Shown piece by piece: positions 1 through 8,483 of a DNA stretch of 64,000 nt (its first letter is position 1; each line of letters starts with the position of its first letter). This DNA is from an uncultured Treponema sp. (GTDB taxonomy: Bacteria > Spirochaetota > Spirochaetia > Treponematales > Treponemataceae). The notes under the pieces were generated by a model that saw only the letters and a program-made list of their open reading frames with translations, was not told the origin of the DNA and made no database searches. Location: positions 124,001-188,000 of the forward strand of contig NZ_CAKVAM010000006.1 in the NCBI RefSeq assembly GCF_934725225.1, in the 5' to 3' direction. The position numbers and the translations under genes are program-made.

Positions 1-233
1 ACGGCACAAAAGAAACTGCCGCTGACCAAAACTGGAACAATGCGAACGGCGGACTAAAAGTAAAATTCTTGGACAGTTCAAATCAGCCTGTCGCATTTAT
101 CTGGATGCGTCCAAGCGGAACAGAGCCAGTCTTTAGAATTATGTGTGATGTAAAAGGAAACAAGACGCAAGAAGAAAAAGCCCTGCTCGAATGGGAAACA
201 GAGCTTCTGCAAAAAGCGGACATTGAATCCTAA
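1..233 (+). CDS. Phosphohexomutase (phosphoglucomutase/phosphomannomutase), C-terminal end only
   Basis: Only the last 76 codons are inside the window; the reading frame is open from the left edge to TAA. The stretch WMRPSGTEPVFRI is the phosphate-binding loop (RPSGTEP) of domain 4 in alpha-D-phosphohexomutases, which interconvert hexose 1- and 6-phosphates in the cytoplasm. The fragment cannot tell phosphoglucomutase from phosphomannomutase. It converges on the HAD phosphatase gene, with three bases between the two stop codons. Family assignment is secure; substrate is not. Confidence 0.85.
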   Translation, partial: GTKETAADQNWNNANGGLKVKFLDSSNQPVAFIWMRPSGTEPVFRIMCDVKGNKTQEEKALLEWETELLQKADIES

Positions 234-236
234 AAG

Positions 237-1076
237 CTACAAAACATATTTTTCTATAAAGTCGCCAACGCCGCTTGAGTCGTTATCTTTTTCTGTGATA
301 AAGTCAGCGGCGTTTTTTATGTAGTCAATTCCATTGCTCATGCACACGCCGTAGCCGCATTTTACAATCATGCTTTCATCGTTCATGCTGTCTCCGAATC
401 CCATTGTAGATGAGCGCGGAATTCCAATGTAGTCAGCAAGCCAGTTGATCGATTCGCCTTTTCCGCAGTTCGGCGGAAGGATTTCAAGAAAGTACGGTTT
501 GCTTGTAAAAATAACGGCGGAATCTCCAAGCTCTTCCTTGAGTTTTTTTTGCAGCACTTGAAGAGTTTCAGGCTCGCCCGGAACAAGCATCTTGGGAAAT
601 TTTTTTTCACGCAGGAAAGTTTCGTAGTCGTCTATGACTTTGCCTTTCAAGCCGCACATATCAACGTCCTTGCGCGTCCAAGAAGTTTTCTCCGCATAGA
701 AAATTGTGTCCGGGGAATAAACTTCGCTTCTAAGCCCCATTTTTTCAGCTTCGGAATTAGCCTTTAAAAGAACAGAAGAATCAACGCTGCAAGTGTAAAT
801 CTGCCTTCTCTCGTGCATATCAAAAACGCTGCAACCGTTTATTGCAATTATGAATTTTCCGAACTCACTGCCAGCAATGTCCAGTCTGCGCACAAAAGGC
901 AGAATTCCATCTTCCGCGCGCCCAGAGCAAAGCACAACATAAATTCCGCGGCGAGCGCATTCCTGCAGCACCTGCACATTTTTGTCGCTGATTTTCCGAT
1001 TTGAATCCAAAAGAGTGTCGTCCAAGTCAAGCGCAATAAGCTTTACATCAAGAGCGCAAGAAGGAAGCTTTGCCAT
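237..1076 (-). CDS. HAD-superfamily sugar-phosphatase (Cof type)
   Basis: 279 residues, the normal length for Cof/YidA-type HAD-IIB phosphatases. Motif I is DLDDTLLDSN near residue 17 (nucleophile and general-acid Asp), motif II is the CSGR segment near residue 50, and motif IV is the GFGDSMNDESM segment near residue 227, which supplies the Mg-binding Asp residues. These soluble enzymes hydrolyse sugar phosphates, flavin mononucleotide or pyridoxal phosphate; the substrate cannot be read from sequence. The ATG lies near the left end of a short gap, with a GAGG-like ribosome site just upstream on the minus strand. Confidence 0.85.
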   Translation of the reverse strand: MAKLPSCALDVKLIALDLDDTLLDSNRKISDKNVQVLQECARRGIYVVLCSGRAEDGILPFVRRLDIAGSEFGKFIIAINGCSVFDMHERRQIYTCSVDSSVLLKANSEAEKMGLRSEVYSPDTIFYAEKTSWTRKDVDMCGLKGKVIDDYETFLREKKFPKMLVPGEPETLQVLQKKLKEELGDSAVIFTSKPYFLEILPPNCGKGESINWLADYIGIPRSSTMGFGDSMNDESMIVKCGYGVCMSNGIDYIKNAADFITEKDNDSSGVGDFIEKYVL

Positions 1077-1153
1077 ATAAACCTCGCATAAAAAATCTTG
1101 GCAGATTATAAACTACACATAAAGTTGTTTCAATGGGATTTATAAGGACAGTT

Positions 1154-2935
1154 TTAATGTTTGCCAAGTTCTAAAAGATATTCCTCCACATTTCTATACA
1201 AAATCCCCTCTTCTGTTTCTAAGTTTTTTCCTCTATATAAAACTACCTTGCTCAAAATCTTACCATAGCGAAATTCTGTCTGTTCACATTTTTTTGTATC
1301 GACAAGATGATGGTACTGTTCTTTGGAAATTTCTTTGCTGTGCTTAATCTCATATATTTTACAGTTAACATTTTCAGAATCATAGACAACCATATCAAAT
1401 TCACCTACAGCAAACTTAAGCTTAAAAATATCTTTTTCAGGGTTAGCTTTTTTAGTTTCCAGCAAAACAATTTCCTCAAGAATACGACCTTTTACATCGT
1501 CAAGAATTTTATCTGTAACTCTTTTTCTATCAATTGCGGAAATATTTTTAAAAACGTCATCCATCATAAGACTTTTTACAAGAGATTCCGCCTGCGAATA
1601 ACGCAAGCCCGGCTGACTAAAAACGGTTAAAAAAGCCCTATTGTTCAAATCAGCCATAGAAACAACAGGAATATCACAAGTCAAATCCAGCATATCCAAG
1701 TATTCTTTAATTTCCTTGCGATGAACATCCTTTATTTCCACAGTCTGATTTTCTTTATTTAAAATTTCCAAAGCCTTCATAAGATTTTTTATCAGCTTCG
1801 GTTTATTAACAGTATCAAGAATATCTGTAGGATTATTTCTGTCATTACGGACATTTCTTTGCGCCAAGCCAAAATCATGGGATTTAAAATCGCGCGTCAA
1901 AACATCAATAGTAAAACGATGATTCATATCTTCTACAATTCTATTGATTACATTTGTCAGCTCATGTTTTTCATATAGCTCATAAAGATTTCTAAAATGA
2001 TCTTCATATTGATAATTTTTAAGCGAATGCTGTATGTTTCTGGCAATTGCAGTATTTACATATTCATCAGTACTCTGCTTTGTACCAAAAATTGAATTAC
2101 TATAATTTTCACCGCTACGGCTCATTGTGCCGCCGTATTTAATATATTCATCAATACTTTGAATTCCAAGAATATCATAAAACTCTCGGAACGGAATAAA
2201 TGTTGTATGCAAAAGAATGCATCGATCATAAAGCTGCTCATCTTCAGAAAAAATAAAACCAAGAGAATCTGTTCCAGAAAGAACTATCTTCATTCCACTA
2301 GCAGCAAAAACATCAGAAAAAAGCGCAGCTCCATCAATAAAATCTTCCATCAGTGTAACTTCATCAATAAAGACATATTTATAGCCTTTAGCTTCCAGCG
2401 CTTTTAAATCCTTGTTTACATCAGAAAGCGTATTATTTGAATTTATCTGAATAAAAACTGATTTAGAAAAATTATCTTCCAGCATATTATAAACAATCTG
2501 ACGGATTAAAGTAGTTTTTCCAGTTCTTCGCAAGCCATAAAGAATAAACACCTTATCATGCGTTTCATTGTATATAAAATTTTTTATGCCTTCATATATA
2601 TAACGTTTTTTATAAGAACTTACAGATGACGCAAAAGTTTTTAGAGACTCTCCAATTCTAACATCACAATTATAGATATTATCTTTTTCAATCTTTGCCG
2701 AAAAAACATGAATTTTAGAATTCTTAATCACCTTTAATTTTTCCTGCAAAAGTTTTCTCTCTTCTATTTGAGCCTTTAAAAGCTCGGCTTCTTTTTCTTT
2801 TACAGTCCGCGAAAATTGCCTGCCGTTTTCTGTCCACTGATAATAAAGATATTTTTTTCCTTTTATCGTTTTTGCCGTAATTCCGCCAGATGGAAGAGAT
2901 TCTATTTTTTTCCTAAGTTCTTCTATGTCATTCAT
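1154..2935 (-). CDS. AAA ATPase of the AAA_14/DUF4143-like group with PD-(D/E)XK-like tail
   Basis: 593 residues. An N-terminal region (about 15-75) reads like the short DNA-associated module with KGKKYLYYQW and a charged helix. The ATPase core follows: Walker A GLRRTGKTTL near residue 134, Walker B YVFIDEV near residue 188 and sensor LSGTDS near 219. The C-terminal part contains GEFDMVVYDS and YEIKHS, spaced as in PD-(D/E)XK nuclease folds. Proteins of this layout are common, often in variable copy number, in anaerobes; their function is unsettled. The gene is single, with an AT-rich inverted repeat directly upstream of its ATG, suggesting its own regulation. Confidence 0.75.
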   Translation of the reverse strand: MNDIEELRKKIESLPSGGITAKTIKGKKYLYYQWTENGRQFSRTVKEKEAELLKAQIEERKLLQEKLKVIKNSKIHVFSAKIEKDNIYNCDVRIGESLKTFASSVSSYKKRYIYEGIKNFIYNETHDKVFILYGLRRTGKTTLIRQIVYNMLEDNFSKSVFIQINSNNTLSDVNKDLKALEAKGYKYVFIDEVTLMEDFIDGAALFSDVFAASGMKIVLSGTDSLGFIFSEDEQLYDRCILLHTTFIPFREFYDILGIQSIDEYIKYGGTMSRSGENYSNSIFGTKQSTDEYVNTAIARNIQHSLKNYQYEDHFRNLYELYEKHELTNVINRIVEDMNHRFTIDVLTRDFKSHDFGLAQRNVRNDRNNPTDILDTVNKPKLIKNLMKALEILNKENQTVEIKDVHRKEIKEYLDMLDLTCDIPVVSMADLNNRAFLTVFSQPGLRYSQAESLVKSLMMDDVFKNISAIDRKRVTDKILDDVKGRILEEIVLLETKKANPEKDIFKLKFAVGEFDMVVYDSENVNCKIYEIKHSKEISKEQYHHLVDTKKCEQTEFRYGKILSKVVLYRGKNLETEEGILYRNVEEYLLELGKH

Positions 2936-2944
2936 GCTTAAATA

Positions 2945-2984
2945 TTAACTTAATTAACTTACTTTAACAAGTTAATTAGGTTAA
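2945..2984. promoter_or_regulatory. AT-rich inverted repeat upstream of the AAA ATPase gene
   Basis: Two 16-base arms (2945-2960 and 2969-2984) are inverted copies with one mismatch, around an 8-base centre. The element begins ten bases upstream of the ATPase start codon at 2935, so it would lie in the 5' end of that transcript or over its promoter. It may be an operator or an mRNA hairpin; the sequence does not decide. Confidence 0.5.
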
Positions 2985-3025
2985 CCTATGCAATAAATAA
3001 AATCTCTAAAAAGCAAACAAATCTC

Positions 3026-3053
3026 TTGACAAAGTGCCGGGGGGGGGTAAGAT
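3026..3053 (+). promoter_or_regulatory. Promoter with G9 tract in the spacer (probable phase-variable promoter)
   Basis: A perfect -35 box TTGACA (3026-3031) and a -10-like TAAGAT (3048-3053) are separated by 16 bases, nine of which are an uninterrupted G run (3039-3047). Gain of one G would give the optimal 17-base spacer. The promoter faces the lipoprotein gene at 3084. Poly-G tracts near promoters control tpr genes in Treponema pallidum by slipped-strand changes; the same mechanism here is an inference from the layout. Confidence 0.65.
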
Positions 3054-3083
3054 AGGGTAACAAAATTAACAAGGAGTTATTTT

Positions 3084-3800
3084 ATGAAAACTTTGAAAAA
3101 ACTTAGCATTATTTTTGCAAGCATGTTTATGCTGGCTGCATTTGCAGGTTGCGATGATGGAGGATCTGTAGAACATCAAGCATCAGAATTTCCATCTAAA
3201 ACTGAAGCTTCAGGTATCTTTCCTAACGGAGATGGTTTGCAAAATTCACATAAAATTGAGTTAGCTGAAAATTTAAAGAACGAATACGGTTCATTAAATA
3301 TAAACTCTATTTCTAGAGGATTAGCCAGAAAATATAAATTTGCTTACGCTTTTGCTGATAAAAATAATGATGGAATTTACACTACTGAAGATATAAACAA
3401 AATGACAAATGCTGGATACGGTTATGGGCATGATGCTTTTGTAATGACATCAGCAGAACTAAAAGAAAGTTTTAATGTTAATTCTGATAATATAAACGAT
3501 TATTTCAAAACACCAGAGCAAGATGTTAAAATCTATTACGGAATATATAAGCTAGATAGCTCGAAAGAAATTCAAGGTGTGATTTTAACAGAAGAAACGA
3601 GGACTCCGGCGCAATTCAGTCAAGAGGGAAAACTTAGTAAAACTATGTACAATACCGATATTGATAATGCGATATGTGAATTTAAAGGATATCTTTCAGT
3701 CGGAACTATAATAGAAACACAAGATAGAGATACAGCTTCAGAGAAACATATCTGGTATCCTGGCACAATAACAATTACATCTATAGTTCCAAAAAACTAA
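3084..3800 (+). CDS. Lipoprotein with EF-hand-like loop
   Basis: 238 residues of unrecognised family. Residues 1-23 form a lipoprotein signal peptide: lysine-rich start, hydrophobic core, then LAAFAGC with Cys23 as the lipidated residue. Residues 92-103 read DKNNDGIYTTED, which fits a calcium-binding EF-hand loop. The rest has no recognisable domain. The ATG has a good ribosome site (AAGGAG) seven bases upstream. The gene sits behind a promoter with a G9 tract and ends 60 bases before a small gene on the same strand, which may be cotranscribed. It is probably an exposed or periplasmic protein whose expression switches on and off. Confidence 0.75.
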   Translation: MKTLKKLSIIFASMFMLAAFAGCDDGGSVEHQASEFPSKTEASGIFPNGDGLQNSHKIELAENLKNEYGSLNINSISRGLARKYKFAYAFADKNNDGIYTTEDINKMTNAGYGYGHDAFVMTSAELKESFNVNSDNINDYFKTPEQDVKIYYGIYKLDSSKEIQGVILTEETRTPAQFSQEGKLSKTMYNTDIDNAICEFKGYLSVGTIIETQDRDTASEKHIWYPGTITITSIVPKN

Positions 3801-3860
3801 TAAAAATATTCAAAACCAAAAATATACAACTACTGAAATTCATTTTAAAGGAGCATAAAA

Positions 3861-3977
3861 ATGGGAAAGACAACTGTAAAACCAGGCAACAGCCACGCAG
3901 GAGAAGGTGGAAGAATGCCTTCAACAACAGGAAACCCAAGCGGTGGAAACCGCGGCAACAATCCGCCTAGCAAATAA
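3861..3977 (+). CDS. 38-residue Gly/Pro/Ser/Asn-rich small protein
   Basis: An ATG at 3861 with ribosome site AAAGGAG eight bases upstream opens a 38-codon frame ending in TAA. The protein has no hydrophobic segment, starts MGKTTVKPGNSHAGEG and ends in a Gly/Asn/Pro-rich tail, so it is likely unstructured and soluble. The spacing from the lipoprotein gene and the strong terminator just after it suggest that it closes that transcription unit. I know no function. Coding is supported by the ribosome site, the operon position and the clean low-complexity composition; a chance ORF remains possible. Confidence 0.6.
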   Translation: MGKTTVKPGNSHAGEGGRMPSTTGNPSGGNRGNNPPSK

Positions 3978-4007
3978 CATCGCATTGGTTTTATGACACA
4001 AAAAAAA

Positions 4008-4036
4008 GGATGCCTCGCTGGGCATCCTTTTTTTTT
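4008..4036. terminator. Bidirectional rho-independent terminator
   Basis: Stem GGATGCC/GGCATCC (4008-4014 and 4021-4027) with a six-base loop, an A run on the left and a nine-T run on the right. It lies between the small gene ending at 3977 and the convergent ettA gene ending at 4049, so it can stop both transcripts. Confidence 0.9.
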
Positions 4037-4048
4037 ACAATTCTACAT

Positions 4049-5788
4049 TTACCTTGTGAGCTTGCGGTACATGGTCTTGTGAGGATGGTCGTCGTCAATG
4101 CCAAGAACGTTTTTCTTCCATTCTACGTATTCGCTCCAGTTGCCTTCGAACCATTTGACTTCGCTGTTGTTTTCAAACGCAAGAATGTGAGTGCAGATAC
4201 GGTCAAGGAAGTAGCGGTCGTGGCTTATTACAAGAACACAGCCAGCAAAACTGTTGATTGCCTCTTCAAGCGAGCGTGTTGTAGAAATGTCAAGGTCGTT
4301 TGTAGGCTCGTCCAAAAGCAAAACGTTTCCCGCTTCCTTGAACATAAGCCCCATGTTCAGCCTGTTTTTTTCTCCGCCGGAAAGCACGCTGATTTTCTTG
4401 TTCTGCTCCGCGCCGTTAAAGTTGAACCAAGAGCAATACGCATGGGCATTCACTTCGCGCAACGCTCCGTTTACAGGCCGTCCTTTTTCATCAACCGCGC
4501 CAAGCTTTATAAGGTCAGCTCCTCCAGAAAGAAGCTCAAGCACAGTCTTGTTCGGGTCAAGCTTGCTTCTCATCTGATCCACGTACACAAGCTTTACTGT
4601 GTCGCCGACTTTTATCGTGCCGGAATCCGGAGTTTCTTCACCTTCGCCGGTGGCAGCCTTTGCAAGCATTTTGAACAAAGTAGTTTTTCCTGCTCCGTTC
4701 GGTCCTACAACACCAACAACAGCACCAGCCGGAATTGCAAAGTCAAGATTTTCAAAAAGCAGTTTATCGCCGAATGATTTTGTAAGTCCGTTCGCTTCAA
4801 TTACAAGGCTTCCAAGACGAGGTCCTGCCGGAATTGAAATCTGGCTGTCCTTAAGCTGAACACGCTTCTGCTCTTCCGCCAAAAGCTGCTCGTACTTTGT
4901 GATATGCTCCTTGTGCTTTGCCTGACGACCTTTTGCGCCTGCGTGAATCCATTCAAGCTCTTCTTTCATTTCGCGCTGACGGACTGAAGCCTGCTTTTCT
5001 TCCTGCTCAAGACGCTTTTCTTTTGCCTCAAGCCATTCAGAATAGTTTCCTTTAAACGGATAGCCTTCGCCTCTGTCCATTTCAAGAATCCAGCCGGCAA
5101 CATTGTCAAGGAAGTAGCGGTCGTGAGTAATCGCAATGATTGTGCCCTTGTAGTCACGAAGGTGGCGTTCAAGCCAGGCGACAGTTTCTGCGTCAAGGTG
5201 GTTAGTAGGTTCGTCCAAAAGCAGAATATCCGGCTGCTGAAGAAGAAGGCGGCACAAAGCAACACGGCGGCGTTCACCTCCAGAAAGCACGTCCACAACT
5301 TGATCAGCTGGAGGACATCTTAATGCGTCCATTGCAAGCTCAAGGTTTGTGTCCAAATTCCAAGCGTCCGCGGCATCAAGTTTTTCCTGAAGCTCCGCCT
5401 GTCTTGCGCAAAGCTTATCAAAGTCAGCGTCAGGGTCTCCAAACGCCTCGTTCACTTTGTCGAATTCAGCAAGCAAATCTGTAATCGGCTTTACGCCTTC
5501 CATTACAATTTCTTTTACAGTCTTGCCTGCTTCAAGCTGCGGCTCCTGCTCCAAGTATCCCATTGTGAATCCAGGAAGCAGATGAGTTTCGCCTGTAAAA
5601 TCGTTGTCAACGCCCGCAAGAATTTTAAATAAAGAAGACTTACCGGCGCCGTTTTCACCAATAACGCCGATTTTTGCTCCGTAATAATATGAAATGCTTA
5701 TGTCTTTAAGAACAACTTTAGTCCCGTAAGCGCGGGAAACCCGATCCATTGTGTAAATAATTTTCTTATCGTCTACAGTCTTTGCCAT
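4049..5788 (-). CDS. ettA: Energy-dependent translational throttle protein EttA (ABC-F)
   Basis: 579 residues, close to the 555 of E. coli EttA. Two ABC ATPase domains in one chain without membrane segments define ABC-F proteins. Domain 1 has GENGAGKSS, the LSGGERRRVAL signature and LLLDEPTNHLD; domain 2 has GPNGAGKTT, LSGGEKNRLNM and LLLDEPTNDLD. Between them is the charged, coiled-coil linker (about residues 245-320). EttA binds the ribosomal E site and gates the first peptide bond according to the ATP/ADP ratio. The start MAKTVDDKK... followed by YTMDRVSRAYG matches the EttA N-terminus rather than Uup or YheS. Single gene; terminator downstream. Confidence 0.88.
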   Translation of the reverse strand: MAKTVDDKKIIYTMDRVSRAYGTKVVLKDISISYYYGAKIGVIGENGAGKSSLFKILAGVDNDFTGETHLLPGFTMGYLEQEPQLEAGKTVKEIVMEGVKPITDLLAEFDKVNEAFGDPDADFDKLCARQAELQEKLDAADAWNLDTNLELAMDALRCPPADQVVDVLSGGERRRVALCRLLLQQPDILLLDEPTNHLDAETVAWLERHLRDYKGTIIAITHDRYFLDNVAGWILEMDRGEGYPFKGNYSEWLEAKEKRLEQEEKQASVRQREMKEELEWIHAGAKGRQAKHKEHITKYEQLLAEEQKRVQLKDSQISIPAGPRLGSLVIEANGLTKSFGDKLLFENLDFAIPAGAVVGVVGPNGAGKTTLFKMLAKAATGEGEETPDSGTIKVGDTVKLVYVDQMRSKLDPNKTVLELLSGGADLIKLGAVDEKGRPVNGALREVNAHAYCSWFNFNGAEQNKKISVLSGGEKNRLNMGLMFKEAGNVLLLDEPTNDLDISTTRSLEEAINSFAGCVLVISHDRYFLDRICTHILAFENNSEVKWFEGNWSEYVEWKKNVLGIDDDHPHKTMYRKLTR

Positions 5789-5873
5789 ATGCCCAATTGT
5801 AGTTTATATAATGATAATTTGCAATGAAGGGGAAAAATAGAGTTTGCTTTCCACCCGCATATAAAAAACAGGT

Positions 5874-5984
5874 CAAAAGTCAGTGAGGCTTGGGTCAAAA
5901 CTCACTGACTTTTAAACGAAAACTCACTGACTTTTGAGTGAAATCTCAGTGAGTTTTGACTGAAAATGCACTGAGAATTGAGGT
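5874..5984. repeat. Degenerate 22-base tandem array of CACTGAC-type units
   Basis: Five consecutive units start at 5874, 5896, 5919, 5941 and 5963, each AAAA/AAAT followed by a CTCACTGA or CTCAGTGA core and a TTTTGA-type end. Some units carry the core as its near complement, so the array also has dyad symmetry. It lies in the 311-base gap between ettA and the beta-galactosidase gene. Function unknown; no coding potential is seen in the gap. Confidence 0.6.
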
Positions 5985-6040
5985 AAAAAAAATCATCCCC
6001 AGACTTGCCACAATGACCAAAAAGCAAATCCGGGAATGAT
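5985..6040 (-). terminator. Probable terminator of the beta-galactosidase gene
   Basis: On the minus strand, ATCATTCCC pairs with GGGGATGAT (one G-U pair) and is followed by a run of eight T. It lies 60 bases beyond the stop codon of the family-35 glycosidase. The loop is long (about 30 bases), so the call is moderate. Confidence 0.55.
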
Positions 6041-6099
6041 GAAGGAGGACTAATTTTAAGCGCTTTAAAAAATCAGACGAATTTTAAAACCGTCCAATC

Positions 6100-8280
6100 T
6101 TAAAGCTGGGCAGAAACTTTTACAAAAGCTCTCGCCTTTATTCCGTTGACTTTTTTGAGCGAATCCTGACCTGCAAAGTCCGGCCACTCTTCTATGAAAA
6201 TCGGAGCGTCTTTTTTGAGCGCATCAATTTCAAGTGTAAAGTCGTGCGCATTTTTTCCGTAGCGTTTAAGCCCGATGCTCCAAGGATAATTTTCGCCAAC
6301 AAAAATTCCGTCGTCAATGAGCTTTCCGTTTTCGTAAAGGCGCGCGCAGTTTCCGGCATATCCAATGTCAATAAACAAATCGTCAAGTCCGTTCTGCCAG
6401 CTTTCCACGGAAATTTTATAGACCGCAGTTTTTTCATTTTCTGAAATTTTCTGGCACGAAACTTTTGGAGCTTCCGCTTCTTCCTGTTCGCAAGTGTAGA
6501 TTGTGAATCCGCAGCCGCATTTTTTTGATGAAAATCCTTCTGGAACTTTTTCAAATTCCGGGAACGCCTTGAATGAAATTTTCTTGCAGTCCTGAAATTC
6601 AAGTTTTGTTTTTCCGGCTTCGCAATCTTGGAACAAAACTGAATCCGTCACAACAAGATATTCTTTTCCGTTTGCAAAAACTTTGTGAGCATTCAGCGCA
6701 TCTTCCCGTGAAAGAGTTACAATGTCGCAGTCAGGCGCTTCGCCCTCAAACTGATAAAGAGAAGCGGAAGCGTCCTTTGCAGAACAAACGCTGGAATTTT
6801 TTTCAGCCAAAGAGCCAGCAGGTTTTGCCGCCGAATAAAAAACGTAAGCCTTGCGTTGATTATTTAAAACACAAAGCGGAGTTGCAAGCGAAGTCTTTAA
6901 AAGTCCATCCGCAATTTTCATGTTGAACGGCAAAAAGAAAAAGTCTTTGTCCGCAACATCGATTGCCGGAAACTTAATGTCCGCGCCGCTTTTTTCTGTG
7001 GAAGCAAGCACAACATTTTTATGCTCAGCCATTTTTCTTCTGCGCTGATAGTTGTTTACAAAGACAAAGCCGCGTTTCTTTCCGCATTTTTCGCATTCCC
7101 TGTAACGCCAGCTTGTGCGCAAGTCAGAAAAGTTTTCCGGCGTAACAGAATTTGATTCAGGCAAGTCAGTTTCCGTGGAAGCAAGAAATTCTCCAAAATC
7201 ATGCGCAAAAAGTGAATACAATTTTATTTCGCCGTAAGTTCCGTTTGGAAGCCCGTACTCTCCCAAAGGCGCGCGGAAGTCGTAGTTCTTTATGCTCATG
7301 TCGTTCAAAGAGCCAGTCGCAATATTTTCTTCAAGAGTTGTAAGCTTTCCTTCCGGGTTCTGTCCGCCATGATACATATAATAGCCAAGAAGATTGCATC
7401 CGCTTCCCATTTTTGCAAGGCTCATCGCGCCAATGTCTTTTGGCTGTGCAATCGGACGACGCTTTAAAGTAACTTGAAGTCCGCCGCCAAGCTCCGCAGT
7501 AAGATACGGATACTTTGTCATATCGAATGTGATTCCTTCGCCAAGCCCAAAGTCGCAGCCAATCGCGTGGTCGTTGCGCTCGTAAGTGAACACATAGTTT
7601 CCGCTCGGCTCAATTTCTGTAATGCGCGGATCCCACGGAGCTTCGCAGTAGCCGCCCATAACAGGCAAAAGTCCGGCAGTAACAGCACCGCCCCAGCCAG
7701 TCGCAGTGTACAAAGGAACATCAAAGCCAATTTTACGCGCCATTTTTTCAAGACGCTTCATGTGGGCTTCTCCAGCCTCGCCTGTAAGTCCGCCGCAATG
7801 ACCGAATTCATTTTCAATCTGAACTCCGATAATCGGACCGCCGTCTTTTAAAAGCAAGCCTTTTACCTGCTCATAAATCGCCTTGTAGAATTTTTCAACT
7901 TCCGCAAAATATTTTTCGTCGTTTGTGTTGCGCGCGTCAGGGCATTTTGCAAGAAGCCAGTCCGGGAATCCTCCGTGGCGAACTTCCGCATGGCTCCAAG
8001 GTCCGATGCGCAGAATCATTGAAAGCCCGCATTCTTTTATAGTTTGAACAAATTTCCGAAGATTGCGCCAGCCTGTCCAGTCAAACTGATTTTCAATTTC
8101 CTCGTGATGAATCCAAATTACGTAGGAACTTACAATGTCCACGCCGCCCTCTTTCATTTTTAAAAGAGCCTCTTTCCAGCCGCTGTCCGGGTAGCGTGAA
8201 TAATGGATTTCGCCCATAATCGGAAACCATCTTTTTTCGCCCTTAAAAAGGCTTTTATTATCAAAAGAATATGAAGTCAT
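6100..8280 (-). CDS. Beta-galactosidase, glycoside hydrolase family 35
   Basis: 726 residues with no signal peptide, so probably cytoplasmic. The N-terminal TIM-barrel shows family-35 marks: GEIHYSRYP near residue 24, RIGPWSHAEVRHGGFPDWL near residue 94, IGVQIENEFG near residue 152 (acid/base Glu) and YLTAELGGG near residue 243 (nucleophile Glu). Beta-sandwich domains follow. An in-frame extension upstream to 8409 exists, but the ATG at 8280 has GGAG eight bases before it and begins where the family begins. The gene has its own promoter (TTGAAA at 8340-8345, TATAAA at 8317-8322, minus strand) with an ACACGTGT operator at the start point, matching one at the LacI/ABC operon. The role is likely cleavage of imported beta-galactosides. 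Confidence 0.88.
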   Translation of the reverse strand: MTSYSFDNKSLFKGEKRWFPIMGEIHYSRYPDSGWKEALLKMKEGGVDIVSSYVIWIHHEEIENQFDWTGWRNLRKFVQTIKECGLSMILRIGPWSHAEVRHGGFPDWLLAKCPDARNTNDEKYFAEVEKFYKAIYEQVKGLLLKDGGPIIGVQIENEFGHCGGLTGEAGEAHMKRLEKMARKIGFDVPLYTATGWGGAVTAGLLPVMGGYCEAPWDPRITEIEPSGNYVFTYERNDHAIGCDFGLGEGITFDMTKYPYLTAELGGGLQVTLKRRPIAQPKDIGAMSLAKMGSGCNLLGYYMYHGGQNPEGKLTTLEENIATGSLNDMSIKNYDFRAPLGEYGLPNGTYGEIKLYSLFAHDFGEFLASTETDLPESNSVTPENFSDLRTSWRYRECEKCGKKRGFVFVNNYQRRRKMAEHKNVVLASTEKSGADIKFPAIDVADKDFFFLPFNMKIADGLLKTSLATPLCVLNNQRKAYVFYSAAKPAGSLAEKNSSVCSAKDASASLYQFEGEAPDCDIVTLSREDALNAHKVFANGKEYLVVTDSVLFQDCEAGKTKLEFQDCKKISFKAFPEFEKVPEGFSSKKCGCGFTIYTCEQEEAEAPKVSCQKISENEKTAVYKISVESWQNGLDDLFIDIGYAGNCARLYENGKLIDDGIFVGENYPWSIGLKRYGKNAHDFTLEIDALKKDAPIFIEEWPDFAGQDSLKKVNGIKARAFVKVSAQL

Positions 8281-8303
8281 GTTTTTCTCCAATCGTTGAT
8301 ATT

Positions 8304-8317
8304 TACACGTGTTGATT
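8304..8317. promoter_or_regulatory. LacI-type operator at the beta-galactosidase promoter
   Basis: TACACGTGTTGATT here matches TACACGTGTCGATT at 15407-15420 in 13 of 14 bases, with a perfect ACACGTGT palindrome (8305-8312) and the central CG typical of LacI-family operators. On the minus strand it begins directly after the -10 box (8317-8322) and covers the expected transcription start, a classic repressor position. Confidence 0.65.
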
Positions 8318-8483
8318 TTATAAAATGATAACACGGAAGTTTCAAAAAATCTAGGAAAATTTTTATAACAAAACCTCACAAAACAAAAAGTGAGCAACAG
8401 ATTGCGCAATAAAAAAGTTAAAAAAAAATGCCCTCAAATGCTGACAAATAGAATATTTTGAATCATAATTATAATAAACTGTC

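Noticed and set aside
4010..4777. 255-codon plus-strand reading frame opposite ettA
   Set aside because: It lies fully antisense to a clear gene, has no ribosome site and its product is His/Arg/Phe-rich without family likeness.
5874..5984. CRISPR array between ettA and the beta-galactosidase gene
   Set aside because: The units are contiguous with no spacers, they are degenerate, and no cas gene is in the window.
8281..8409. N-terminal 43-residue extension of the beta-galactosidase
   Set aside because: The extension covers the promoter and operator, has no ribosome site, and the ATG at 8280 has GGAG and matches the family start.
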